Origin: Labilithrix sp.
GTDB taxonomy: Bacteria > Myxococcota_A > Polyangia > Polyangiales > Polyangiaceae
Reading direction: 5' to 3'
Length of the DNA stretch: 64,000 nt
Assembly (NCBI GenBank): GCA_019637195.1
Contig: JAHBWA010000001.1
Span: forward strand, 62,001-126,000
Shown: in pieces, positions 27,195-35,582 of the stretch
Layout: every line of letters starts with the position of its first letter
Numbering within the stretch: position 1 is the stretch's first letter
Position numbers and translations under genes: made by a program
Notes under the pieces: model-generated
What the model saw: the letters and a program-made list of their open reading frames with translations, nothing else
Told to the model about the DNA's origin: nothing
Database searches by the model: none

Positions 27195-27239
27195 GGGAAC
27201 GAATCGTTCTCAGGAGGCGACCGGGCTCGATTCGTTCCC
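27195..27239. promoter_or_regulatory. Pair of candidate enhancer palindromes
   Basis: GGGAACgaatcGTTCTC (27195-27211) and GGGCTCgattcGTTCCC (27223-27239) are two copies of the GGGAAC-N5-GTTCCC motif. They are centred 28 bp apart at about -111 and -139 from the predicted sigma54 start at 27092. The region between this promoter and the kinase gene has no other gene in its 475 bp. Confidence 0.55.
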
Positions 27240-27357
27240 ACCCGGCGCGCGCGGTTCCGCTCGAGCGCCCCCGCTGTGAAGAGGAGATCGGCGGCTCACC
27301 GCTTGCGTAGCCGGTTGGCGATGACGGCGAGCTCCTGTGCCTGCGAGCGACGAGGTT

Positions 27358-27374
27358 TTGCACATCGAGTGCAA
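27358..27374. repeat. Inverted repeat TTGCAC-N5-GTGCAA
   Basis: A perfect 6-5-6 palindrome, TTGCACatcgaGTGCAA, in the intergenic region about 190 bp upstream of the kinase start. The sequence differs from the GGAAC sites but has the same geometry. A binding site for a dimeric regulator is likely; which one is unknown. Confidence 0.5.
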
Positions 27375-27529
27375 CCGGAGGGGATCGAAGGAATGAGGTC
27401 TACGCCTCGTCTTTCTTCGTCAAAGCGTTGAATAAAGTCATGTCGTTCGGATATCGGCCTGCTTTTGCAGGGCGCCGTAGGTGTACGCGTGGCGCCGAGC
27501 TGCATGGAACGGGGGTTGAAGTGTGTTCG

Positions 27530-27558
27530 GAGCGCAGCCTCTCCGAGGGGCTGCGCTC
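27530..27558 (+). promoter_or_regulatory. Hairpin covering the ribosome-binding region of the kinase gene
   Basis: Perfect 10-bp arms, GAGCGCAGCC (27530-27539) and its complement (27549-27558), around a 9-nt loop end 5 nt before the ATG at 27564. A stable stem here would limit ribosome access. An upstream sigma70-like promoter (TTGAAT at 27428, GATAT at 27450) would put it in the leader. Confidence 0.45.
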
Positions 27559-27563
27559 GACCA

Positions 27564-28614
27564 ATGACCAACACCACGTGCAGCCTCGAGATCGTGCGGA
27601 CCCTGGGCGTCGGCGGCATGGCGACCGTCTACCTCGCTCGTCGTGAAGAGGGCGGCGAGAGCCGGCCCGTCGCCGTGAAGAAGCTCCACCCGTTCCTCGC
27701 CGACGATCCGACGGCGCGGGCCGTGCTCGAGGACGAGATCGAGCTCGGCGCGTGCATCCGGCACCCGAACGTGGTCGGCGTGCTCGAGCTCGTCGAGGGC
27801 GACGAGCCTGCGCTGGTGATGGAATGGATCGACGGCGTGGAGCTCGCGGTGCTCGCGCGCGCCGCCGCCGCGAAGGGTCGCCGCCTGCCGGTCGACGTCG
27901 TCGCCGCGATCGCGCGCGACGTCCTCGCGGGCCTCCACGCCGCGCACGAGGGTCGCCGGGCGGACGGCGTCGCGCTCGACATCGTCCACCGTGACGTGTC
28001 CCCGCAGAACGTGCTCGTCGGCTTCGACGGCGCGGCGCGCGTCGCGGACTTCGGCGTCGCCAAGGCCGCCTGGCGAAAGCAGTACACGGAGGACGGCGCG
28101 ATCAAAGGGAAGCTCCGTTACCTCGCGCCCGAGCAGCTCACCGGGAGCTGCGATCGACGCGCCGACATCTACAGCGTCGGCGTGGTCATGTGGGAGCTGC
28201 TCACGGGGACCCCGATGCGGGTGGGCGGCGGCGTGGAGATGCTGGTCGAGATCCTGTGCGCGCGGGTGGCGCCGCCGAGCGCGTCGGCGCCTGCCGCTGC
28301 GGGCCTCGACGCGCTCGTGATGAGGGCGCTCGAGCGCTCTCCGGACGAGCGGTTCGCTACGGCGGCTGCGATGGTCGAGGCGCTCGAGCGCTGCCTGTCG
28401 GTGGCCTCCCCGGCGCGGGTCGCGGCGGCGATCCGCGAGCTCGTCGACCGCGCGGTCCCGGAGTCCTCGGACGCCGCGTCGGCGGCGTCGCTCAAGAGGA
28501 GCGCGGCGGTGAAGGTCGCCCTCTCTCCGCCGGCATCCCCGCCGCTCGGTCGTCCTCTCCGGGAAAGCCCCCCTCCGCCGATTGTTCTCCCACCCCGCGC
28601 GCGAGGCCGTCTAA
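27564..28614 (+). CDS. Hanks-type Ser/Thr protein kinase, without an in-frame stop
   Basis: About 350 residues from ATG 27564. Complete kinase motifs: Gly loop LGVGGMATVYLAR, VAVKK lysine, HRDVSPQN catalytic loop, DFGVAK, APEQL, DIYSVGVVMWELLTG. No membrane segment. The reading frame has no stop before the end of the lipoprotein gene at 32828, because it runs out of frame through the entire receptor gene. The end given here is a TAA at 28612-28614 in the next frame, just before the receptor start. It would be reached by a one-base slip, for example in the C6 run near 28568. The true C-terminus is therefore uncertain. Confidence 0.75.
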
Positions 28615-28626
28615 CCTTCCGGCCCG

Positions 28627-31113
28627 GTGTCTTCGCGCCTACGCGCCGCTGGCGCGCTGATCGTCCTCGCTCTCGCGACGTTCGCGGCGCGTCCTGCCCT
28701 GGCAGACGCGCGCACCGAGGCGCGCGCGCACTTCAAGAAGGGGATGGATGCCATCTCCGCGGGCAAGTACGACGACGGCATCTCCGAGCTCGAGAAGGCC
28801 TACGAGATCCTCCCGCACCCGAACGTCCTCTACAACATCGCGCGTGCGCACGCCGAGGCGGGCAACCTCGAGAAGGCCGTCGAGAACTTCAAGAAGTACC
28901 TCGAGACGAACCCGTCCGACCGCGACGAGACGCTCGCGGTCCTCAAGGGCCTCGAGGCGAAGATCCGCGAGCGGGACAAGGCGCAGCCCGAGCCGCCGCG
29001 TCCGACGCCGGAGAAGCCGGCCACGCCCGACAAGCCCTCCGGTTCGCCGACGACGCCGCCGGTCACGCCGCCTCCGGCGACGCCCTCCGGCGGACCCGCG
29101 GGCGACATCGGCGCGGCGCGCACCGAAGACGTGTTCGCCGAGAGCATCGTCACCGCTTCGAAGGGGGCGCAGAGCCCGCTCGACGCGCCGAGCTCCACGG
29201 CCGTCATCACCGAGCAGGACATCCGCCTCTCCGGCATCACCAAGATCCCGGAGCTGCTCCGGCGCCTCGCGGGCGTCGACATCATGCAGGTCACCGGCGG
29301 GCAGACCGAGCTGTCGATCCGCGGCTTCAACCAGCGCCTCGCGAACAAGACGCTGGTGCTCGTCGACGGTCGCTCGGTCTACGCCGACATCCTCGGCGCC
29401 ACGATCTGGCAGACGCTCTCGATCGGCGTCGAGGACATCCAGCGCATCGAGATCGTGCGCGGGCCAGGCTCGGCGCTCTACGGCGCGGACGCGTTCAACG
29501 GCGTCGTCAACATCATCACGAAGAAGCCGGGCGAGGGGCGGAGCGGCCTCGCCGGCGCCTACGGCAGCCAGGCGACGACGCACGGGAGCCTCTGGGCGGC
29601 GGGGCGCGAGGGCGAGCTCGGCTGGCGCATGGCCGCCGGCTACGACTACCTCCCGCGCTGGTCGCGCGAGGTGCCGAACGGCCGCGCCGACGTGCGCACC
29701 GGCGTCGGCGATCAGGTCGAGAGCTCGCGCACGATCCGCCTCGACGCGCGCGGCGCGCGGAGCTTCGGCAAGGCGGGGACGCTCTCGTTCGGCGGCGGCC
29801 TCGCGCAAGGCTCGCTCGAGATCCTCGGCATCGGCACGCTCCAGGACATCGTCCTGCCGTCGTTCGCCGCGACCGACGTGACGACCGCGTGGAGCTCCGA
29901 GCACCTCGACGCGCGCATCTTCTGGAACCGGCTCCGCGGCGACTCGAGCCTCAACGTGAACTACGTCGGGCAGTCGCTCCTGCCCACGCGCGTCGAGCAG
30001 AACATCGTCGACGGCGAGGTCGTCTACAAGGGCCGGGTCGAGGTCTCGGCCGACTTCGTCAACGATCTCCGGATCGGCGCGGCCTATCGCTACAAGGACG
30101 TCGTCTGGACGTACCTGGATCAGGATCGCTTCGAGCACCACTACGCGCTCTTCCTCCACGACGAGCTCAAGATCGCCAAGCCGATCTCGCTCGTCGCCGA
30201 CTACCGCCTCGACTGGGTGCCGTACCTCGAGCGCTTCCAGCAGTCGCCGCGCGGCGCCGTGCTCCTCCACCCGTCCGCGCAGTCGACGATCCGCGGCTCC
30301 GTCGCCACCGCGTTCCGCAAGCCCACGTTCCTCGAGTCGTACCTCCGGCTGCCGATCCAGCTGCCCGTCACCGGCGCCGGCCAGTTCTCCGAGGGCGTGC
30401 GCCGCGACGATCCGAGCTTCATCGTCAACGCGGAGCGCATCCTGAGCGCCGAGCTCGGCTACCTGAACCAGGAGAGCGACGTCTTCACGGTCGACACGGC
30501 GCTCTACTTCAACCGCGTCTCGAGCCTGATCGAGCTCGCCGCGACGCGCCCGCTCACGGTCGCCGACTTCCCCACCGCCGGCCGGCAGGACATCGCGACG
30601 GGGCTCTTCCCCGTCGGCTTCGGCGGCTGGGACAACCAGTGCCAGGCGTACAACGTGTACGGCGGCGAGGCGAGCCTGCGCACGTACCCGACCGAGGGCC
30701 TCGACCTCTACGCGAACTACACGCTGAACCTCGTGCAGCAGGACAACTCGGGCTGCACCGCCGACGATCTCTCGCGCATCGTCGCCGACCAGCGTACGAG
30801 CCGGCACAAGGTCAACGCCGGCGTGCAGCTCCGCACGCAGGCGGGCTTCGACGGCTCGGTCGACTTCCACTTCATCGCCGACCAGCAGTGGGCCGAGCAG
30901 GTGACGAACTTCGTGCGCCAGCAGATCGAGCAGGAGCGCTTCCGGCTCTCCGAGTACGCGCTCGTCAACGCCCGCGTCGGCTATCGTTTCCTCTCGAACC
31001 AGGCGGACGTCGGCGTCGTGGGCTTCAACGTGCTCGGGCTCGAGCACCGGCAACACCCGTTCGGCCAGCTCCTCGGCCGGCGTGTCATGCTCCAGTTCGG
31101 GTACCGGTTCTGA
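28627..31113 (+). CDS. TonB-dependent receptor with N-terminal TPR domain
   Basis: 828 residues from GTG 28627. Signal peptide, then TPR-like repeats (DISAGKYDDGISELEKAYEI, PNVLYNIARAHAEAGNLEKAVENFKKYLE), a Pro-rich linker and a TonB plug near 165-290 (TAVITEQDIRLSG, LSIRGFNQRLANKTLVLVDGR, IVRGPGSALYGADAFNGVVNIITKK). A long beta-barrel ends in MLQFGYRF with the canonical terminal Phe. It imports a ligand across the outer membrane, identity unknown. The periplasmic TPR part may bind energy-transducing or sorting partners. The stop and the lipoprotein start share TGATG. Confidence 0.92.
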   Translation: MSSRLRAAGALIVLALATFAARPALADARTEARAHFKKGMDAISAGKYDDGISELEKAYEILPHPNVLYNIARAHAEAGNLEKAVENFKKYLETNPSDRDETLAVLKGLEAKIRERDKAQPEPPRPTPEKPATPDKPSGSPTTPPVTPPPATPSGGPAGDIGAARTEDVFAESIVTASKGAQSPLDAPSSTAVITEQDIRLSGITKIPELLRRLAGVDIMQVTGGQTELSIRGFNQRLANKTLVLVDGRSVYADILGATIWQTLSIGVEDIQRIEIVRGPGSALYGADAFNGVVNIITKKPGEGRSGLAGAYGSQATTHGSLWAAGREGELGWRMAAGYDYLPRWSREVPNGRADVRTGVGDQVESSRTIRLDARGARSFGKAGTLSFGGGLAQGSLEILGIGTLQDIVLPSFAATDVTTAWSSEHLDARIFWNRLRGDSSLNVNYVGQSLLPTRVEQNIVDGEVVYKGRVEVSADFVNDLRIGAAYRYKDVVWTYLDQDRFEHHYALFLHDELKIAKPISLVADYRLDWVPYLERFQQSPRGAVLLHPSAQSTIRGSVATAFRKPTFLESYLRLPIQLPVTGAGQFSEGVRRDDPSFIVNAERILSAELGYLNQESDVFTVDTALYFNRVSSLIELAATRPLTVADFPTAGRQDIATGLFPVGFGGWDNQCQAYNVYGGEASLRTYPTEGLDLYANYTLNLVQQDNSGCTADDLSRIVADQRTSRHKVNAGVQLRTQAGFDGSVDFHFIADQQWAEQVTNFVRQQIEQERFRLSEYALVNARVGYRFLSNQADVGVVGFNVLGLEHRQHPFGQLLGRRVMLQFGYRF

Positions 31114-32828
31114 TGCTCCGTCGTCTCCTCCTTCTACTGACCCTGCTCACGCTCGCGGTGACCGCGTGCGGCGACGTGCCGATCGACGACCAGCGCAACG
31201 ACCAGCGGCTCTTCCCGCCGCGCGGCGTGATCCGCGGGACCGTGACCTACGTGGGCCCGCCGCCGTGCTCGCGCGCCGGTCACATCGTCGGCAACGCGGT
31301 CGTGCTCGTCTTCGACCGCCGGAACCCGCCGCCGCCGAACGGCCTCGCGACCGGCGCCGTGAACTTCGTCGCGGTGCCCGGTGACGTCCTCTTCGCGAAC
31401 CAGCCGCGCACCGTCGCCGACGAGCTGTTCTGCCCGCCCGCCTCGACCAACATCGAGGCGTCGGCGCCGTTCGCGGTGGCGCCGGTCGAGCCGGGCTCGT
31501 ACGTCGTCTCGGCGTTCTACGATCGCCGCGGGCGCTTCTGGCCGACGTTCAAGTTCCGGAACCTCCCCGAGGCGGGCGATCTGGTGGGCGGCTACATCGA
31601 CGTGGAGGACGCGCGCCTGAACGCGGGCAACCTCGCGTACCAGCCGATCTACCGTCCCGTCGACGTCGGCATCCGCCAGCCGGGCCCCGCGGACGAGATC
31701 CCCAATTTCACGATGGGGCCGAACGGCTACGTCGCCGACAACATCCCGGTCTCGATCGGGCGCGTGGTCCCGTTCACGCGCCCGTACTTCCATCCGCGCC
31801 ACATCGATCCGGTCACGAAGACGGAGACGAGCGCCGAGGAGATCGGCGAGCCGCTGCGATCGCCGGCGAACACCGTGGCCGATCCGCTCGCCGTGCCGAT
31901 CCTCGCGATGACGCAGGACGTCCACGTGCTCGCGCCGCCGTCGAGCCCGACGCCGCAGACGCTCGCCGCGTATCAGGAGGGCTTCCAGAGCCTCAAGCTC
32001 GTCTGGGGCGTCGCGAGGAACGAGGTCGACGACGCGACCGATCCGCGCCAGCCCTTCGGCTTCCAGCTGCCCGCGCTGCCGCCGAGCGGCAAGGGCGGGC
32101 TGCTCGTCTTCGCGCGCGGCGGCTCGATCCCGGAGAACCCCTCGGTGCCCGCGCTCTGGCCGCAGGTCGCGCTCGTGAAGCTCGCGAGCGATCCCGAGCG
32201 CAAGACCGACCTCCAGTCGCTCGTCGTCCAGGGGACCCGCGAGGAGACGCTCGTGACGGGCAAGCCGCCCGGCCCGCTCGTCGTCATCCAGGGGATCACG
32301 CTCTTCGACGACAGCCTCGCGCGGACCATCGCCGGTCCCGTCCCCGCCGCGCCGACGACCGCGGCCCTCCGCGATCACCTGACCGCGCTCGTGAGGCCGG
32401 CGGCCGTGTGCTTCGATCCGCGCCGCGTCGACCTCGGCGGCGTGCTCGTCACCCCGCACCTCACGGGGCGGAGCGCGGACGGCAGCGAGACCGGCCAGCG
32501 CCCTCTCTTCGACGCGAAGGCGATCGCCGCGGAGCCGATGGTGCGCGAGGTCCGGCGCGGCTGCCTCCCGACGGGTCGCTACGCGATCTCGCTCGTCTAT
32601 CCGACGGGCCAGGCGTGGACGGTGCCGAACGAGAGCGGCGGCTGCTCGGCGCTCGAGGGCTCGGTCCGGGTCGGAGAGCGCGTGGGGAGCTGCACCGGCA
32701 AGCCGCGCACGGTCCTGCTCTCGCAGGGCTCGCGCGGCGTCGTCGAGATCATCGGTCCGAGTCAGGAAGGGATCGACTCGGGGATCTGCGAGGAGTTCCC
32801 CGTGCCGCCGGAGTGCCAGGCTCCCTGA
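31113..32828 (+). CDS. Large lipoprotein paired with the TonB receptor
   Basis: 571 residues with signal LLLLLTLLTLAVTAC and lipobox. The N-terminal part looks like a carboxypeptidase-regulatory beta fold (GVIRGTVTYVGPPPCSRAG, VEPGSYVVSAFYD). The remainder is secreted, Pro-rich and beta-rich with paired Cys, and I cannot assign it to a family. It overlaps the receptor stop by one base (TGATG). It is probably a cell-surface or periplasmic partner that captures the receptor's ligand. Confidence 0.8.
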   Translation: MLRRLLLLLTLLTLAVTACGDVPIDDQRNDQRLFPPRGVIRGTVTYVGPPPCSRAGHIVGNAVVLVFDRRNPPPPNGLATGAVNFVAVPGDVLFANQPRTVADELFCPPASTNIEASAPFAVAPVEPGSYVVSAFYDRRGRFWPTFKFRNLPEAGDLVGGYIDVEDARLNAGNLAYQPIYRPVDVGIRQPGPADEIPNFTMGPNGYVADNIPVSIGRVVPFTRPYFHPRHIDPVTKTETSAEEIGEPLRSPANTVADPLAVPILAMTQDVHVLAPPSSPTPQTLAAYQEGFQSLKLVWGVARNEVDDATDPRQPFGFQLPALPPSGKGGLLVFARGGSIPENPSVPALWPQVALVKLASDPERKTDLQSLVVQGTREETLVTGKPPGPLVVIQGITLFDDSLARTIAGPVPAAPTTAALRDHLTALVRPAAVCFDPRRVDLGGVLVTPHLTGRSADGSETGQRPLFDAKAIAAEPMVREVRRGCLPTGRYAISLVYPTGQAWTVPNESGGCSALEGSVRVGERVGSCTGKPRTVLLSQGSRGVVEIIGPSQEGIDSGICEEFPVPPECQAP

Positions 32829-32986
32829 CGCGCGGCGCGCTCCCGTGCGCCGGCGGCCGTCGTGCGGAGACGCGGAGCGATGCGCACGCGAAAGGCGCTG
32901 CTGAGCTTCGCGCGCGCCCGCGAAAAGAGCGGCGGCGCGCCAAGGAGCCGGATCCGGAGGCGCCGAGCTGTTCTATCCTGGTCTCC

Positions 32987-33874
32987 GTGCAGTCTGCCGT
33001 CATCATCGGCAACCTCGACGGCGTTCATCGCGGTCACCAAGCCGTGCTCCGCCAGGCGCGCGCGCTCGCGGACGCACGCGGTCTGAGGACGGTCGTGCTG
33101 ACCTTCGACCCGCACCCGAGCCAGGTGCTGCGCGGGTTCACGCCGCCGCGCCTCGCCACGCTCGAGCGGCGGGTGGAGCTCCTCCGCCGTCACGGAGCCG
33201 ACGACGTCGTCGTCGAGCCGTTCACCCTGGACTTCGCGGCGCTCACGCCGCCGCGGTTCGTGAAGGAGCTGCTCGTCGAGCGGCTCGGTGCGCGCGCCGT
33301 GGTCGTGGGCGAGAACTTCCGCTTCGGCGCCAAGCGCGCGGGCGATCTCGACGCGCTGCGCAGCTTCGGGCGCGATCTCGGCTTCGAGGTCGCCGCCGCC
33401 GAGGTGGCCGGCGACGAGCGCGGCCCGTTCTCGAGCACCCGCGTGCGCGACGCGATCGGCAGCGGCGATCTCGACGAGGCGACCCGCCTGCTCGGTCGCC
33501 GCCACTCGATCTCCGGGGTCGTCGAGGGGGGAGACCGCCGCGGCCGCACGATCGGCTTTCCGACCGCGAACCTCGGCGGCGTCGCCGAGGTGCTGCCGCC
33601 GCACGGCGTGTACGCGGTGTTCGCCGGCGACCGGCCCGGCGTGATGAACCTCGGCGTGCGCCCGACGGTCGACGGCGCGAACCTGCGCGTCGAGGTCCAC
33701 CTCTTCGACTTCGACGGCGACCTCTACGGCCAGTCGATGCGCGTCCACGTCGTGAGCCGCATCCGCGACGAGAAGAAGTTCGCCGGGCTGGGCGAGCTCC
33801 GCGCGCAGATCGCCGTCGACGCCGAGGCCGCGCGCCGGTCGCTCGCGGGCGCGCGCCCGGGCGACGGCGGCTGA
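32987..33874 (+). CDS. ribF: Bifunctional riboflavin kinase / FAD synthetase
   Basis: 295 residues from GTG 32987, chosen because the family motif GNLDGVHRGHQ starts 7 residues later. It converts riboflavin to FMN and FMN to FAD. The N-terminal nucleotidyltransferase shows TFDPHPSQV and VGENFRFG. The C-terminal kinase shows GRTIGFPTANL, HGVYAV and GVRPTV. Length is normal for bacterial RibF (about 300). Usually linked to truB/rpsO elsewhere; here it stands alone between unrelated genes. Confidence 0.93.
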   Translation: MQSAVIIGNLDGVHRGHQAVLRQARALADARGLRTVVLTFDPHPSQVLRGFTPPRLATLERRVELLRRHGADDVVVEPFTLDFAALTPPRFVKELLVERLGARAVVVGENFRFGAKRAGDLDALRSFGRDLGFEVAAAEVAGDERGPFSSTRVRDAIGSGDLDEATRLLGRRHSISGVVEGGDRRGRTIGFPTANLGGVAEVLPPHGVYAVFAGDRPGVMNLGVRPTVDGANLRVEVHLFDFDGDLYGQSMRVHVVSRIRDEKKFAGLGELRAQIAVDAEAARRSLAGARPGDGG

Positions 33875-33925
33875 GGACCGCACGCGGGTGGCGAGCGGCT
33901 CGGCTCGTGTTTAGGCTGTCCGGAC

Positions 33926-35410
33926 GTGAGCCGCTCGGATCGCTCGGTGTCGTGGCTGGCCCTCGGCTTCAAGGCGCTGGCCGTCGCCTCGATGATCGCC
34001 GCGCCGCTCGCGGGCGTCTGGCTCGCGTCGTCGCTCGCCGCGTTCGCGAACCGCGCCGTCTGGCTGCCCGTCGCCTCCGGCCTCCTGCTCTTCCCCGGTC
34101 TCCCGCTGGCGTGGGAGGGCGTCTCCGCCCTCCGGACGCGCAAGCAGCCCGGCAAGCGACGCTTCTTGACCTTCACCGATCGCCTGATCCTCCGGACCCT
34201 CGCGATCAACGTCCTCTTCCTCACCGGCCTGCTCGGTCTCTTTCCGTCGCGGGCCTTCGTCGCGGCCTCGACCCGCGGCGACTGGATGCTCGACGGCCAC
34301 GACGGGCCGGCCGCCGAGCGCGCGCGCGCCGTGCTCCTCGGCTGCGCCGGCGCGGTCGAGTGGGTCTACCGCGCGTCGAACGACAACCCGTACCGCGAGG
34401 CGGTGGACCGCCGCGACGGCAAGGACGTCGTCCCGACCCCCACGCCGACGGGAGGCTCGACCGGGGCGGGCGGCGCGAGCGCGTCGGGCGGCTCGACCGG
34501 CCCTTCGCCTGCCGGACGGCCGGCGAGGGGCTACCCCTGGCCCGCCGAGCTCCACCCGGTGGTCGCCCAGATGCCGCGTGAGGTCGAGGTGAGCGTCGCG
34601 AGCGTCGGCAAGTACATCGCGGAGCACGAGACCGACCCGATGCTTCGCGTGAAGGCCCTCCACGACTGGGTCGCCGATCGCATCGCCTACGACGTCCCGG
34701 CCTACCTCGCCGGCGCCGTCCCGCACCACGACGGCGATCCCGACCACGTCTTTCGCTCGAGGGTGGGTGTCTGCGCCGGCTACGCGCGCCTCCTCGCCGA
34801 CCTCGGGAAGGCGAGCGGCGACGAGATCCTCTACATCACCGGCGACGTTCGCTCGAAGACGTCGCCGATGGAGGGCGAGCACCACGCCTGGAACGCCGCC
34901 AAAATCGAGGACGTCTGGTACCTCATCGACCCGACCTGGAACGCGGGCCACCCGAAGGACGGCGCGTTCGAGAAGGCCTACAAGACCGAGTACCTCTTCA
35001 CGCCGCCCGACCAGTTCATCCTGTCGCACTTCCCGGACGAGGAGAAATGGCAGCTCCTCGAGCGGCCGATCGCGCGGGCCGAGTTCTTCCGGCGGCCGGT
35101 CGTCACACCGTTGTTCCACGCCCACGGCCTCGAGCTGCTGTCGCCCGACCGGTCGCAGGTCACGGTTGGCAGCTCGCTCGACGTCGCGATCCGGAACCCG
35201 AACGACGTCTTCCTCCTCGTGAGCTTCGAGCCGAGCGCGGCGGGGCACGTCGGCGGCGGTGCGCGCGCCCGGTGCGAGACCGACGGTCACACCCGGGCGC
35301 GCTGCGACTTCCCTGCGACCGGCACCTACGACGTCCACCTCTTCGCCAACCCGGAGGCGAGCGGCACCTACGAGTACGTCGCGTCGGTTCAAGTAAACGC
35401 GCGCCGCTGA
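33926..35410 (+). CDS. Membrane-anchored transglutaminase-like protein
   Basis: 494 residues from GTG 33926. Three hydrophobic segments near residues 10-35, 45-60 and 90-112 precede a Gly/Ser/Thr linker (GGSTGAGGASASGGSTG). A transglutaminase-like fold follows with the papain-type triad in order: Cys in RVGVCAGYARLLADL (about 283), His in GEHHAWNA (about 318) and Asp in LIDPTWN (about 334). The C-terminal 100 residues are a beta-sandwich similar to those in Kyphoscoliosis-peptidase-like proteins. Probably a cell-surface protease or crosslinker; substrate unknown. Confidence 0.82.
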   Translation: MSRSDRSVSWLALGFKALAVASMIAAPLAGVWLASSLAAFANRAVWLPVASGLLLFPGLPLAWEGVSALRTRKQPGKRRFLTFTDRLILRTLAINVLFLTGLLGLFPSRAFVAASTRGDWMLDGHDGPAAERARAVLLGCAGAVEWVYRASNDNPYREAVDRRDGKDVVPTPTPTGGSTGAGGASASGGSTGPSPAGRPARGYPWPAELHPVVAQMPREVEVSVASVGKYIAEHETDPMLRVKALHDWVADRIAYDVPAYLAGAVPHHDGDPDHVFRSRVGVCAGYARLLADLGKASGDEILYITGDVRSKTSPMEGEHHAWNAAKIEDVWYLIDPTWNAGHPKDGAFEKAYKTEYLFTPPDQFILSHFPDEEKWQLLERPIARAEFFRRPVVTPLFHAHGLELLSPDRSQVTVGSSLDVAIRNPNDVFLLVSFEPSAAGHVGGGARARCETDGHTRARCDFPATGTYDVHLFANPEASGTYEYVASVQVNARR

Positions 35411-35582
35411 CCACGCGCGGCGCTGTCCGCGGGGGGATGGCGCGGTCGGCGCTGTACGCGTGGGCGGCGACGGGGCAACGTCGGTGACGGGGCAAGGGCG
35501 CCGCTGTCCGCGCGGGCGGCCCGGGCGGCCGCGGTTCGGGGTGGTTCGGGCTCGACAAACCGGGTACGACGAAGAGATCCCG

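Noticed and set aside
27296..27619. Small minus-strand open frame in the region before the kinase
   Set aside because: It covers the kinase leader and palindrome, has no ribosome site and no family-like content.
27564..32828. One giant kinase-lipoprotein fusion protein of about 1755 residues
   Set aside because: The middle of this frame is Arg-rich shadow of the receptor gene, which is a perfect TonB receptor in the next frame. The lipoprotein has its own signal peptide at 31113.
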